64,000 nt of DNA from Crocinitomicaceae bacterium (GCA_017983465.1 JAGOBK010000004.1:124001-188000), one strand, 5' to 3'; shown: positions 1 through 9,509, numbered from the stretch's first letter. Numbers and translations: made by a program. The notes: a model not told the origin generated them from the letters alone.

Positions 1-2
1 AT

Positions 3-275
3 CGTCTTCAGGCAGAGAAATTGATGAAAATCATTGAATTGTCCGAGCGAACCTTGAACTTGCCAGATGAGGAGATTGAAGTTGAATATCAAGGGTCGAC
101 CATTGGTAAATATCAACTGGCATGGAATGGCACTTCTTTCGAATTGCTTTCAACAACTACAGCGTGTTTAGCAGAAGATAAATGTGGTATTCCACCTGCG
201 AAACAGAAGATTAGTTTAGTAGAATTGACTCCATCCACAAAATCAACATGTACACCTGGAGGAGGTTGTTGTTAA
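3..275 (+). CDS. DUF6428 family protein, 3' part only (arsenic operon)
   Basis: The reading frame is open to the left edge of the window, continuing upstream of the first in-frame ATG at 24 (preceding residues RLQAEKL), so only the C-terminal part of the protein is present. The visible part has a GSTIGKY segment, two cysteines in CLAEDKCGIP, and a cysteine-rich tail CTPGGGCC. From memory this matches the C-terminus of DUF6428 proteins found in Bacteroidota arsenic operons. The function of the family is not established. The vicinal cysteines could bind arsenite, which is inference. The stop lies 9 bases before the arsenate-reductase-like gene, so the two are probably co-transcribed from a promoter outside the window. 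Confidence 0.72.
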   Translation, partial: RLQAEKLMKIIELSERTLNLPDEEIEVEYQGSTIGKYQLAWNGTSFELLSTTTACLAEDKCGIPPAKQKISLVELTPSTKSTCTPGGGCC

Positions 276-284
276 ATCGAGTAT

Positions 285-905
285 ATGAATACAAAGTTGA
301 CTCAGTTTTCAGAAGAAATCGTCCTACAATTTGATTTGATTCCTGCGGATCGAAAATTATTACTGAACAAGTTGACGTCCTATATCCAAGGAAATCAAAA
401 TGCGGGCAAGGAATCTTTATTGATGTTCATCTGTACACACAATTCGAGAAGAAGTCATTTTGGACAAGTTTTGTGTGCATTGGCAGCTGAATATTATCAG
501 ATTCCATCCATTCGAACGTACTCTGCTGGAACGGAAGTAACTGCATTTCATCCAAATGCGATTTCAGCGCTACGTTCCATAGGAATGGACATACAGACAA
601 CTGAAACGAGTGAAAATCCTCATTATATCGTTCAACTGAATGCTGCGCGATCAGTGGATGCTTTTTCAAAACTCATAGAGGATAAGGTCAATCCAAAAGA
701 GCATTTCGCGGCAATCATGACGTGCACGCATGCAGAGCAAAATTGTCCGTTTGTTGCAGGAGCAGATTTCCGAATCGGACTTCCCTTTGAGGATCCAAAA
801 GCATTCGACGGCACTCCTCAAGAAAGGGAAATGTACTTGACTCGTGTATATCAAATAGCCAGAGAAATCTTTTATGTTTTTTCACATTTAACTCATTCAT
901 TATGA
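285..905 (+). CDS. Low-molecular-weight phosphatase-like arsenate reductase
   Basis: The 206-residue protein probably reduces arsenate to arsenite in the cytoplasm. It has the CX5R signature of the low-molecular-weight protein tyrosine phosphatase/ArsC fold at C50-T-H-N-S-R-R56. A late acidic loop, GLPFEDP, sits where the family keeps its general-acid aspartate. About 45 extra N-terminal residues precede the catalytic loop. The active-site loop lacks the second cysteine typical of thioredoxin-coupled ArsC (CTGNSCR), so its reductant may differ. The stop overlaps the start of the ACR3 gene (ATGA at 902-905), which implies translational coupling and supports an arsenic role over a general tyrosine phosphatase. 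Confidence 0.83.
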   Translation: MNTKLTQFSEEIVLQFDLIPADRKLLLNKLTSYIQGNQNAGKESLLMFICTHNSRRSHFGQVLCALAAEYYQIPSIRTYSAGTEVTAFHPNAISALRSIGMDIQTTETSENPHYIVQLNAARSVDAFSKLIEDKVNPKEHFAAIMTCTHAEQNCPFVAGADFRIGLPFEDPKAFDGTPQEREMYLTRVYQIAREIFYVFSHLTHSL

Positions 906-1957
906 AGACCCAATCGCATGTAAAACAACTTTCATTTTTAGATCGTTACCTCACTTTGTGGATTTTCCTTGCCATGCTCGTTGGGATTTTGATCGGAAAC
1001 ATTGTTCCAAATATGGATCAAAAATTGGATGCGCTTTCTTATGGAACAACGAATATTCCGCTAGCCATCGGACTCATCTTGATGATGTATCCGCCTTTAA
1101 CCAAGGTGCAGTTTTCTAAAATACCAAGTATCCTTTCCAAACCAAAGTTATTGTTGGTTTCCTTTTTCATTACGTGGGTTGTTGGTCCATTCTTGATGTT
1201 TATATTATCCGTGTTATTCCTCAAAGCATATCCTGAATACATGACTGGATTAATTGTGATCGGACTTGCTCCATGTATCGCAATGGTCATTGTTTGGAAT
1301 GAATTGGCGGATGGAAATCGCGAACTAGTTGCGGGATTGGTTGGAATCAATAGCTTGCTTCAAGTATTTTTCTTTTCATCCTACGCGTATTTTTATTTGG
1401 AAATTGTATTGCCCTACTTTGGTGTCAAAGGACTACATTTAAACATCTCGATGCTCGAAATTGCCCAAACTGTTGGCGTTTATTTGGGGATTCCTTTTGT
1501 CCTTGCGGTTCTAAGTAGATCATTACTCATCCAACAAAAAGGGGAGGAGTGGTTTACGAATCGGTTTATTCCTTTCGTTTCGCCAATTACTTTAATTTCT
1601 TTGTTGTTCACCATCATTGTGATGTTCAGTTTAAAAGGAAAAATGATGTTGTCTATTCCGCTGGATGTGTTGACTATCGCTATTCCACTTGTCATTTACT
1701 TCGCCGTTATGTTTGTTCTTATGTTTTTGACCGCTCGATGGATGGGAGCAAGTTACGCGGATACAGCAGCACTGTCATTTACGGCATCTGGTAATAATTT
1801 CGAGTTGGCAATTGCCGTTTCCATTGGCGTGTTTGGACTTCATTCCGGTGAAGCATTTGCGGGAGTTGTTGGTCCACTTGTCGAAGTGCCAGCTTTGATT
1901 CTTTTAGTAAAATTAGCTCAGTTTTGGCGCAAGAAGTGGTTTACAATCCCTTCGTAA
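902..1957 (+). CDS. ACR3-family arsenite efflux transporter
   Basis: This 351-residue inner-membrane protein has about ten hydrophobic segments and would export arsenite using the proton motive force. The ACR3 hallmark is present: GLAPCIAMVIVWNELADGN, with the functionally important cysteine at residue 125 in the fourth membrane segment. A second conserved stretch, SGNNFELAIAV, includes the glutamate of the ninth segment. Length is usual for bacterial ACR3. It starts inside the stop of the preceding reductase gene. Its last 17 bases overlap the convergent pseudouridine synthase gene. Confidence 0.93.
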   Translation: MKTQSHVKQLSFLDRYLTLWIFLAMLVGILIGNIVPNMDQKLDALSYGTTNIPLAIGLILMMYPPLTKVQFSKIPSILSKPKLLLVSFFITWVVGPFLMFILSVLFLKAYPEYMTGLIVIGLAPCIAMVIVWNELADGNRELVAGLVGINSLLQVFFFSSYAYFYLEIVLPYFGVKGLHLNISMLEIAQTVGVYLGIPFVLAVLSRSLLIQQKGEEWFTNRFIPFVSPITLISLLFTIIVMFSLKGKMMLSIPLDVLTIAIPLVIYFAVMFVLMFLTARWMGASYADTAALSFTASGNNFELAIAVSIGVFGLHSGEAFAGVVGPLVEVPALILLVKLAQFWRKKWFTIPS

Positions 1958-2624
1958 TTTCTTGCCAAAGTCGGTCCGAAGGAACGGGAGCAACAACGGA
2001 AATTTCTTCCTTGGAAGTTGGATGAGTGAATTTCAAGTAGCGTGCGTGCAAACAGATAGATCCATCTGGATTGGAACGTTTGGCGCCATATTTCACATCC
2101 CCTTTGATGATGCATCCAATGGAACTTAACTGAACGCGAATTTGATGATGGCGTCCTGTTTCTAGGGTGATTTCCAATAAATGATATCGATCTCCAGATG
2201 CCAACATGCGGTAGGATAGAATCGCTTCTTTTGATCCTGTTACACTTGAATTAACAGGATAACTTTTATTTTGAGCTTCGTTCTTTTTTAAATGATGAAC
2301 GAGACGTCCATTCGGTTTTTCAGGAACTGTTTCAACAATTGCCCAATAGATTTTATTGGTTTCTTTGTCTCTGAATTGCGCGTTTAAGCGTTCCAATGCT
2401 TTGCTTGTGCGTGCAAAAACCAACGCGCCACTTGTAGGACGATCCAAACGATGCACAACACCGCAGAAAACGTTCCCTGGCTTTTGGTATTTTTCCTTTA
2501 AATACGCTTTGATTTCATCAGGCATTGTTTGATCACCCGTCTTATCGCCTTGAACGATCTCGGATGCCATTTTATTGATGACAATCACATGATTATCCTC
2601 ATGAAGTATGCGTTCTGAAATCAT
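1941..2624 (-). CDS. RluA-family 23S rRNA/tRNA pseudouridine synthase
   Basis: The 227-residue enzyme isomerises uridine to pseudouridine in RNA. The family motif HRLDRPTSG carries the catalytic aspartate D61, followed by the conserved ALVFARTSKA segment and the later GRHHQIRVQLSSIG motif. The protein lacks an N-terminal S4 RNA-binding domain, so it belongs with the short RluA/RluC-like group. The exact target nucleotide cannot be read from sequence. Its start overlaps the stop of the upstream cytochrome c synthetase gene by one base (TAATG), so the two form an operon. Confidence 0.88.
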   Translation of the reverse strand: MISERILHEDNHVIVINKMASEIVQGDKTGDQTMPDEIKAYLKEKYQKPGNVFCGVVHRLDRPTSGALVFARTSKALERLNAQFRDKETNKIYWAIVETVPEKPNGRLVHHLKKNEAQNKSYPVNSSVTGSKEAILSYRMLASGDRYHLLEITLETGRHHQIRVQLSSIGCIIKGDVKYGAKRSNPDGSICLHARYLKFTHPTSKEEISVVAPVPSDRLWQEITKGL

Positions 2625-5600
2625 TAGGATAAAAGATCTTTTTTAGACTTTCGTTCTAATGATTTGTTTCGGAAAGAAGCAAATGCAGTGAATCCCACAA
2701 AGAATAAAATAGTCAAACTTAACCAAGTTGGAAACTTACCAAGTCCATCGCCATTCGCGTAAGAATGTAGACCGACCAACATGAAGTTTACACCGAAGAA
2801 GGTAAATAATATGGATGAATATCCCCAGAAGGACATGACATTAAATAAGAATTTCCCGTTTAATTTCGGAATGAAACGCAAGTGAAGGATAACGGCGTAA
2901 ACAAGCACAGAAACAAGCGCCCACGTTTCTTTGGGATCCCATCCCCAATAACGTCCCCAAGACTCATTCGCCCAAATTCCACCAAGAAATGTCCCGATTG
3001 TCAACATGAAGAGACCGATGGTCATGGTCATTTCGGATACGTATGTTAATTCATTGATGTTAATGGTGACGATCTCTTTATTTTTCTCGTTACGTACAGT
3101 GTAAAGAATCAAGTTCAGCAAACCTAAAATAGCTGCTAATCCAAGGAAACCATAGCTACCAGTAATGATGGCTACGTGAATTTTTAACCAATACGATTTC
3201 AATACAGGTACGAGTGGCGTAATTTCAGGATCGAAAAGACTTAATTCCGTCACAAAGATCATCAGGGAAGCAAGGATAGCCGTTCCAGCTAGAATGACAA
3301 TGTTTTTTCGTGTAAAGCTAAATCCAGCAATCATGGTCACCCATGCGATAAATACCACTGCTTCGTATCCATTACTCCAAGGAGCATGTCCAGAAATTAC
3401 CCAACGCATTCCGAGTCCTGCAGCAAGATAGAGGAAGGTCACAACCATGAAACCAATGATGATGCGATTCATCCATTTTTGAACTTTCGAAAATCGTGAT
3501 GCTGCCGATTTAAAAATCCCAATAAACGAAACGATCAAGAGCAAGAATCCAAGGGATAATAACAGTTGGTAGGAGTGTTTGAAAATCTCCATTTTGTTGT
3601 AAGAGATTTCGATACTCACAGCTGATTCGGTTGGTACGACATCCGAACTAACTTTTCGTTGGTGTGCTTTTACTTTTTTAAGGACACTTTCCGCCTTGCT
3701 AAAATCGTTTTTTTTCGCCCCTTCATCCAAAAGCGAGATGTAACTTAAAACCTGTAAAGATGCTGTTGTATCGACTTGAAAAGGAATGTACCACGTGTGA
3801 TTCGCGTCGCCTTTTTTAGGGACAACACGTAAGTATTTCCACATGATGACACCTTGAATCACTTCGAATTTCTCATTTAATTTAATGAGTTTTTTGTCGA
3901 ATTCATTGCGTTGTGATTCCAAGCGTTGATGCGCAATTTTATATTCCTTTAACCATTTGAATTCTTGTGTTTTTTGATCCACAAGGTCCATGACACTTGC
4001 GTATTCACCCAATTTCAATGGAGCACGTAAATTACTAGGAACCTGTACAATTTTTTGATTGATCCAGTATTGAGGGTACATTTGAATACTCATGATGGTT
4101 TGCACCGCATTGTATTCCTTGTAGTGATTAGAACGATTGATTTTACGGAGTAATTGATCACATAATGTATGCATTGGTGAGATGCGTCCTTCGTAGTCTT
4201 GTACTAAAAGCGAAGCAAGTTTTTCCGAATGTTCTTCGGACATGACTCTGAATATTTTTGCCGCTGGATTTGCTCCATGCGCATGATCTTGTGCGTATGA
4301 AACCGTTTGAAATAAAAGAAGTCCAATCATTAAACTTAATGCGTTTAAGCTTGCGCGTTTTGCTTTCAACTTCTTCATTTTATCATTTAATTCTCGGAAA
4401 CGTCCAACGGGTGCGAACAAGGACATCAGCATGCCGATACTCATCAGGAGGTATCCGAAATACGTAATGTTTGTCCCCCACCAATCGTGGTTTACACTTA
4501 ATACTGTTCCTTCTTCGTTTTCAGGTGTTGAAGGATTGTCCAGTTCATAAGAGGATTGGAAGAATCGATATCCATCGTAATCCATCACATTGTTCATGAA
4601 AACTTTTCGGTCCATTTTAACTTTTCTTTTTGAATCAATTAATGTTAATTCACTTGAGAAAGATGAAGGAGATTCACTTCCTGGGTATTTATCCAGTTTA
4701 AAATCGTTACAAAATATTTGAAAGTCAATTGGTTTTCGAATGGAACCATATTCCAATTGATACATGACGTTGTTCATGGCAAAACGTACCGGTGTTGGAA
4801 TAGCACCGATTCCACCTTCAATTTGAATGACTTTACTTGCTTTTCCATCGCTCACACGAACAGTTAAATAATCTGAACCCACATTTTTCTTACCAGATGG
4901 CATAAGTACTTTTTTCGCATGATTCAACGCGCGTTTGAAAACAAATTGCTTATCACCGCAATGGTATAACGTTGTTGTTTTGAATTCCACCCATGTGTTT
5001 AACGGCACGTTCGTAAACATCGAGTCCGGAACATTTGCTCCACTTTGACGCGCTTTTCTCATTTCTGACATGGGTAAATAGGTCAATGGAACAGCCGTTT
5101 TGATTTGTAAACTATCTCCTTTTTTGCGAACCTGCATTCCGGGTGATTTAGGTTCTGGTCCAAAAGAAAGTGGAACCATTCCGACCATGAAAAAGTCATT
5201 TTCAGTCAGGAAATTTGACTTCATTCCATCCGTGATTAATTCCAATGAGGTTTCTTTAAACGATTGACGAACGACTAAAGAGTCAATCATTTTCGATTGA
5301 AAATTCACATAGCTAACATCAATGTTTTTCTTTTGAAATTCTATTGAATAGTTGAAATCATTATCAGTAACTTCTGATAAATAACATGTGTGCGCCTCTG
5401 TTTTTGTTTTGCCAGTTGCCAAATCTTGCATGTGCACAAGAACATGAGGAACAGCTGTGTAGATGAAATCAGAGGATGCCCCCTCTTTGATAACCATTTG
5501 TCCTTCGAAACTCACGTAACGGGTGATGGCCGCACCAAAAATGATCACTAAAAAGGACAAGTGAAACAATAATGTCGCGATTTTCTCACGTTTAAACATC

Positions 5601-5809
5601 TTGTATTTAAAGATGTTAGAAATTAAATTCAAGGATAGATAAACAAGGAGAATTTCAAACCAAGTGGCGTTGTAAATAATGATTTTCGCACTTTGAATTC
5701 CGTAGATAGATTCAATGAACGTTGCGGCACCGATTCCAACTAGAAAAAGTAATAATCCAACGGTCATCATGCGCATCGAAAAAAGGGAAGCAAGCAGTTT
5801 ATCCAGCAT
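2624..5809 (-). CDS. ccsBA: Fused cytochrome c synthetase CcsBA (System II)
   Basis: A protein of about 1061 residues that would attach haem to apocytochrome c outside the inner membrane. The N-terminal half is ResB/CcsB-like: several membrane segments in the first 100 residues, a long periplasmic region, and another membrane segment near 450. The C-terminal third is CcsA-like with many membrane segments and the tryptophan-rich haem-handling motif WGRYWGWDPKETW near residues 945-965. ResB and CcsA are separate in many bacteria, and fusion is common in Bacteroidota and Epsilonproteobacteria. The ATG at 5809 is preferred to a TTG two codons upstream. An apparent TAnnTTTG element lies at 5826-5833. 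Confidence 0.93.
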   Translation of the reverse strand: MLDKLLASLFSMRMMTVGLLLFLVGIGAATFIESIYGIQSAKIIIYNATWFEILLVYLSLNLISNIFKYKMFKREKIATLLFHLSFLVIIFGAAITRYVSFEGQMVIKEGASSDFIYTAVPHVLVHMQDLATGKTKTEAHTCYLSEVTDNDFNYSIEFQKKNIDVSYVNFQSKMIDSLVVRQSFKETSLELITDGMKSNFLTENDFFMVGMVPLSFGPEPKSPGMQVRKKGDSLQIKTAVPLTYLPMSEMRKARQSGANVPDSMFTNVPLNTWVEFKTTTLYHCGDKQFVFKRALNHAKKVLMPSGKKNVGSDYLTVRVSDGKASKVIQIEGGIGAIPTPVRFAMNNVMYQLEYGSIRKPIDFQIFCNDFKLDKYPGSESPSSFSSELTLIDSKRKVKMDRKVFMNNVMDYDGYRFFQSSYELDNPSTPENEEGTVLSVNHDWWGTNITYFGYLLMSIGMLMSLFAPVGRFRELNDKMKKLKAKRASLNALSLMIGLLLFQTVSYAQDHAHGANPAAKIFRVMSEEHSEKLASLLVQDYEGRISPMHTLCDQLLRKINRSNHYKEYNAVQTIMSIQMYPQYWINQKIVQVPSNLRAPLKLGEYASVMDLVDQKTQEFKWLKEYKIAHQRLESQRNEFDKKLIKLNEKFEVIQGVIMWKYLRVVPKKGDANHTWYIPFQVDTTASLQVLSYISLLDEGAKKNDFSKAESVLKKVKAHQRKVSSDVVPTESAVSIEISYNKMEIFKHSYQLLLSLGFLLLIVSFIGIFKSAASRFSKVQKWMNRIIIGFMVVTFLYLAAGLGMRWVISGHAPWSNGYEAVVFIAWVTMIAGFSFTRKNIVILAGTAILASLMIFVTELSLFDPEITPLVPVLKSYWLKIHVAIITGSYGFLGLAAILGLLNLILYTVRNEKNKEIVTININELTYVSEMTMTIGLFMLTIGTFLGGIWANESWGRYWGWDPKETWALVSVLVYAVILHLRFIPKLNGKFLFNVMSFWGYSSILFTFFGVNFMLVGLHSYANGDGLGKFPTWLSLTILFFVGFTAFASFRNKSLERKSKKDLLS

Positions 5810-5825
5810 ATGCAAAAATTTACTG

Positions 5826-5848
5826 CAAAAATACGACTTGTACGTTTG
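5826..5848. promoter_or_regulatory. Divergent TAnnTTTG elements between ccsBA and the esterase gene
   Basis: On the minus strand 5833-5826 reads TATTTTTG, about 17 bases before the ccsBA ATG. On the plus strand 5841-5848 reads TACGTTTG, 53 bases before the esterase ATG. Both fit the Bacteroidota -7 consensus TAnnTTTG, but neither has a clear TTG element at the expected upstream distance. They are weak single-motif calls. Confidence 0.35.
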
Positions 5849-5901
5849 ATTCTTGATAGGAAAGAAGTATTCTTGTGAAATTAATTCCTCATTCGAACAA
5901 A

Positions 5902-6855
5902 ATGAAGCCTTTTATACTATTATTCATTGTATTTCTCTTCCAAATTGGACCATTAAGCGCTCAAATAAAAAAAGAGGTTTCTTATGTGAGATTCGACGAA
6001 AAAGTTTCCAAAGGAAGCTTAGAAAGTTTTCAGTTTCCATATAAAGATTCATCCAGCAGAAAAGTGTTGATTTGGTTACCAGCCAATTATAGTCCAAAAG
6101 TAAAATATGCAACGATTTACATGCATGATGGACAAATGTTATTTGATTCAACGACTACTTGGAACAAAAAAGAATGGAGAGTCGATGAAACGGCCGATAG
6201 TTTGATTTCTAATGGAATTACACGTCCATTTATTGTTGTAGGAATTTACAATGATCCACCGAATCGTTATGCTGAATTTTTTCCAAAGCAGGCGGCACAA
6301 TATATGGATACGGCGTATGTTTCAAAACTTACATCTTCTCTTTGGAATGGTGAATTGCGAGCTGATTTTTACCTCGAATGGATGAAGAAAGAATTGGTTC
6401 CATTTATTGAGCAGACGTATTCGGTCAGTCACAAACGCGAAGATCGATTTTTAATTGGTTCCAGTATGGGTGGGCTCATTTCCATTTATGGACTTACTAG
6501 GATTCCAGATACTTTTGGAGGTGCAGCTTGTTTATCCATACATACACCGATGATCAACTTTCAAATGATGGGAGATGACGCCATGAATCAATTGGTACTT
6601 CCTTTTAATACATATTTAGCAAAATCACTCCCCTCCCCTAAAAAAGTTAAATTGTACATTGACCGAGGAACAGAAACCTTGGATGCCTATTATGGGCCTT
6701 ATCACGATGTATTAATGAGTACACTCAAGAAGTGTGGTTATGTAATCGGCCCAAATTATCAGACGCTCGTTTGGGATAAAACAGCTCACGATGAAGTTTC
6801 TTGGGCAAATCGATTGGCATTCCCGATGAAATTCTTGTTGATAAAAGACAAGTAG
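5902..6855 (+). CDS. Secreted esterase, enterochelin-esterase/esterase D-like alpha/beta hydrolase
   Basis: A 317-residue protein with an N-terminal signal peptide (MKPFILLFIVFLFQIGPLSAQ), probably periplasmic. The ATG at 5902 is chosen over a GTG nine codons upstream because the signal peptide then begins at once. The nucleophile elbow GSSMGG carries the likely catalytic serine S188 in a GxSxG context. Near the N-terminus YMHDGQMLFD is typical of the putative esterase family that includes Fes and carbohydrate esterase-like enzymes. A C-terminal DKTAHDEVSWANRL segment supplies the likely catalytic histidine. The substrate is unknown. Transcribed away from ccsBA. Confidence 0.8.
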   Translation: MKPFILLFIVFLFQIGPLSAQIKKEVSYVRFDEKVSKGSLESFQFPYKDSSSRKVLIWLPANYSPKVKYATIYMHDGQMLFDSTTTWNKKEWRVDETADSLISNGITRPFIVVGIYNDPPNRYAEFFPKQAAQYMDTAYVSKLTSSLWNGELRADFYLEWMKKELVPFIEQTYSVSHKREDRFLIGSSMGGLISIYGLTRIPDTFGGAACLSIHTPMINFQMMGDDAMNQLVLPFNTYLAKSLPSPKKVKLYIDRGTETLDAYYGPYHDVLMSTLKKCGYVIGPNYQTLVWDKTAHDEVSWANRLAFPMKFLLIKDK

Positions 6856-6882
6856 GAAAATCAGCGCATCCAAACATTTTTA

Positions 6883-6890
6883 TAAATTTG
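6883..6890 (+). promoter_or_regulatory. Candidate -7 promoter element upstream of the saccharopine dehydrogenase gene
   Basis: TAAATTTG matches the Bacteroidota -7 consensus TAnnTTTG and lies 34 bases before the ATG at 6925. No good TTG is seen at the usual distance upstream, so the call is tentative. Confidence 0.35.
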
Positions 6891-6924
6891 TCAAAGGTCC
6901 AGTGCGGATAAAGTAAAGAAAGGA

Positions 6925-8262
6925 ATGAAGACCATATTAATACTAGGAGCGGGGATGTCTGCTTCATCATTGATCAGATATTTATTAGCTCATTCAGAAG
7001 CTGAAAATTGGCATGTGAAAATTGTGGATCAAAACATTGATTTAGTAAAGAAGAAAATCAATGGACAACCAAATGCAGAAGCACTTTCGTTTAACGCATT
7101 GGATTCAAAGGAACGCAAGCCAGCTATTGCACATGCGGATTTAGTGATTTCTATGTTGCCAGCGATTTACCACGTAGAAGTGGCAAAAGATTGCATTGAA
7201 CTTCACACAGATTTAATCACACCATCGTACATTTCTCCTGAAATGCGCGCTTTGAACGACGAGGCTAAACAAGCTGGTATTGTTATTATGAATGAGATTG
7301 GTGTGGATCCAGGAATCGACCACATGAGCGCGATGAAAGTGATTGATCACATCAAAGCGATTGGTGGAACTTTAACGAGTTTCAAATCCTTTTGTGGCGG
7401 ATTAATGGCGCCGGAATCAGACAACAATCCATGGCATTATAAATTTACATGGAATCCGAGAAATGTGATTGTTGCTGGACAAGGTCCTGCGGCATGTTAT
7501 ATGGATAACAACGAATACAAGTATATTCCGTATTCACAATTATTTAAAAAGTTAGATCGTTTTGAAATTTCGCCTTATGGTGAATTTGATGGGTATGCGA
7601 ATCGAAATTCGCTAATCTATTCTTCCACATATGGAATTGAAGGAATACCGACGATTTATCGAGGAACCTTGCGTCGTCCAAATTATTGCCAAGGCTGGGA
7701 TGTATTCATTCAATTAGGCATGACAGATGATTCGTATGCGATGACGAATTCAGAAACATTAACACCAAGGTCCTTTCTGAATGCCTTTTTACCGTATGAA
7801 TTACATACGACGGTTGAGGATAAATTTAAAAAAGTATTGGGCGAGGAAAATGCTTATTTGTTTGATCAATTTGAAAGCATGGGAATTTTCGATGATTCAT
7901 TTACTTATGGAATTGAAAATGCGAGTCCGGCTAAATTATTGCAACAACTTCTTGAGCCAAAGTGGAAGTTAGAGCCTGGCGATAAAGACATGTTGGTGAT
8001 GTACCATGAATTTGAATATAGTTTAGGTACTGAACACAAGAAAATCACATCTTCTCTCGTTACGTTAGGGCAGGATGAAGTTTATACTGCTATGTCGAAT
8101 ACGGTTGGACTACCAGTTGCAATTGCTGCCAAATTAATTTTAGCTGGGGAAATAAAAGAGAAAGGAGTAACATTGCCTGTAAATAAAGATGTTTATGAAC
8201 CAATTTTACAAGAGTTGGAGACATACGGAATCGTATTTGAAGAGAAAGAAATAATAAATTAA
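6925..8262 (+). CDS. Saccharopine dehydrogenase (glutamate-forming) family protein
   Basis: A 445-residue cytoplasmic oxidoreductase. A Rossmann nucleotide-binding loop opens the protein (ILILGAGMSASSL), and the conserved NEIGVDPGIDHMSAMK segment near residues 127-142 is characteristic of saccharopine dehydrogenase C-terminal domains. The family oxidises saccharopine to glutamate and aminoadipate semialdehyde in lysine degradation, or runs the reverse reaction. No lysine-ketoglutarate reductase lies nearby, so pathway direction is open. It is the first gene of a short run with the DUF3467 gene 10 bases downstream. Confidence 0.86.
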   Translation: MKTILILGAGMSASSLIRYLLAHSEAENWHVKIVDQNIDLVKKKINGQPNAEALSFNALDSKERKPAIAHADLVISMLPAIYHVEVAKDCIELHTDLITPSYISPEMRALNDEAKQAGIVIMNEIGVDPGIDHMSAMKVIDHIKAIGGTLTSFKSFCGGLMAPESDNNPWHYKFTWNPRNVIVAGQGPAACYMDNNEYKYIPYSQLFKKLDRFEISPYGEFDGYANRNSLIYSSTYGIEGIPTIYRGTLRRPNYCQGWDVFIQLGMTDDSYAMTNSETLTPRSFLNAFLPYELHTTVEDKFKKVLGEENAYLFDQFESMGIFDDSFTYGIENASPAKLLQQLLEPKWKLEPGDKDMLVMYHEFEYSLGTEHKKITSSLVTLGQDEVYTAMSNTVGLPVAIAAKLILAGEIKEKGVTLPVNKDVYEPILQELETYGIVFEEKEIIN

Positions 8263-8272
8263 AAAGAAAATA

Positions 8273-8578
8273 ATGGAAAACGAAGAAAACCACATGAACA
8301 TTGAACTATCTGAAGAAGTAGCTTTAGGTATTTATTCAAATTTAGCGATCATCACCCATTCTCCTGCTGAGGTGGTTTGCGACTTCGTGCAAATTATGCC
8401 AGGAATGCCGAAAGGTAAAGTTCGTTCTCGTGTACTGATGACACCTCAAAATGCGAAACGATTTTTACAGGCGTTAACAGATAACATTCAGAAATACGAA
8501 CAAAATTTCGGAGTAATTGATGATCCACAGGCTGGATTCCCCCCGATGAATTTTGGTACGCCAAATACCATGGCATAA
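8273..8578 (+). CDS. DUF3467 domain-containing protein
   Basis: A 101-residue soluble protein of the small DUF3467 family, recognised from ELSEEVALGIYSNLAIITHSPAEVVCDFVQIMPG and the later RVLMTPQNAKRFLQAL segment. No catalytic motif, signal peptide or membrane segment is visible. Family function is unknown. It sits 10 bases after the saccharopine dehydrogenase gene and 10 bases before the glycosyltransferase, so it is probably co-transcribed with both. Confidence 0.85.
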   Translation: MENEENHMNIELSEEVALGIYSNLAIITHSPAEVVCDFVQIMPGMPKGKVRSRVLMTPQNAKRFLQALTDNIQKYEQNFGVIDDPQAGFPPMNFGTPNTMA

Positions 8579-8588
8579 TTTATTCAAA

Positions 8589-9509
8589 ATGATCTTGTCG
8601 ATATGTATTCCTATCTATAATTCGGATATTCGTCCAATTGCAAGCGAATTACATCGACAAATTCAATCTTATTCATCGGAAGTTGAGCTCCTTTTTCTGG
8701 ACGACGCTTCCGATATTTTTTTTAAAGAAATAAATAGAAGTGTAGGAGCATTTTGTGACTACCAAGAGTTGCCAATGAATATTGGTAGGTCAAAAATCAG
8801 AAACGCGTTTTTGCCTTTTGTTAAGGGGAAATACATTTTGTTTATTGACGGTGATTCAAAAATCATCCACCCTGATTTTATTCAGCGCTATGTGGAATTC
8901 TTACGCACAAATAACACGCATGTACTCATTGGCGCAAGTGTTTATTCAGAAGAAAAGCCCAATCGAACGAATTTTCTCCGTTGGAAATATAGTAGTGGCA
9001 GAGAAAGCAAAACATTTACAGTAAGAAACAGTCATCCAGAACTTGGATTCAAGTCGAATAATTTCGTGATTTTAAAATCATTATTTGCGACACATCCATT
9101 TGACGAGACTTTGACCTCTTATGGACATGAGGATACGCTGTTCGGATATCAATTACGAAAGGCTGGTATAAAATTCATGCACCTAGACAATCCTGTTCTT
9201 AATAGTAACTTGGATGAAAATGATCACTTTCTGGTAAAAACGAAGGAAGCATTGCAGAATCTTTTGTTGATTTCCTTTAGGCTTCAAGACCCCCAATTCA
9301 TCACAGAACATCAACTTTTAAGTTTAGCACTGAAAATCGAAAGGAATTTAATTTTTCATTCATCATTCAAGTTATTTCAAAGGATCTTCTTACCAATGAT
9401 GACAACCTGTTTAAGAAAGGGATATTTTACCTTGTGGATGTTTGATCTTTACAGACTATCTCATATAATCGATTACCTAGGAGATTACCGAAAGAACAAG
9501 CTTTTTTAG
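8589..9509 (+). CDS. Family 2 glycosyltransferase
   Basis: A 306-residue cytoplasmic GT-A enzyme that would move a sugar from a nucleotide donor to an unknown acceptor. The N-terminus has the GT2 start (MILSICIPIYNS), an acidic pair LDDAS at 38-39, and the metal-binding DGD at 87-89 within ILFIDGDSK. A later YGHEDTLFGYQL supplies the likely catalytic ED. The ATG at 8589 is preferred to an earlier in-frame start that would overlap the DUF3467 gene and add 12 unrelated residues. The C-terminal 60-70 residues are hydrophobic-rich and unclassified. Its 3' end overlaps the convergent glycosyltransferase by 33 bases. Confidence 0.85.
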   Translation: MILSICIPIYNSDIRPIASELHRQIQSYSSEVELLFLDDASDIFFKEINRSVGAFCDYQELPMNIGRSKIRNAFLPFVKGKYILFIDGDSKIIHPDFIQRYVEFLRTNNTHVLIGASVYSEEKPNRTNFLRWKYSSGRESKTFTVRNSHPELGFKSNNFVILKSLFATHPFDETLTSYGHEDTLFGYQLRKAGIKFMHLDNPVLNSNLDENDHFLVKTKEALQNLLLISFRLQDPQFITEHQLLSLALKIERNLIFHSSFKLFQRIFLPMMTTCLRKGYFTLWMFDLYRLSHIIDYLGDYRKNKLF

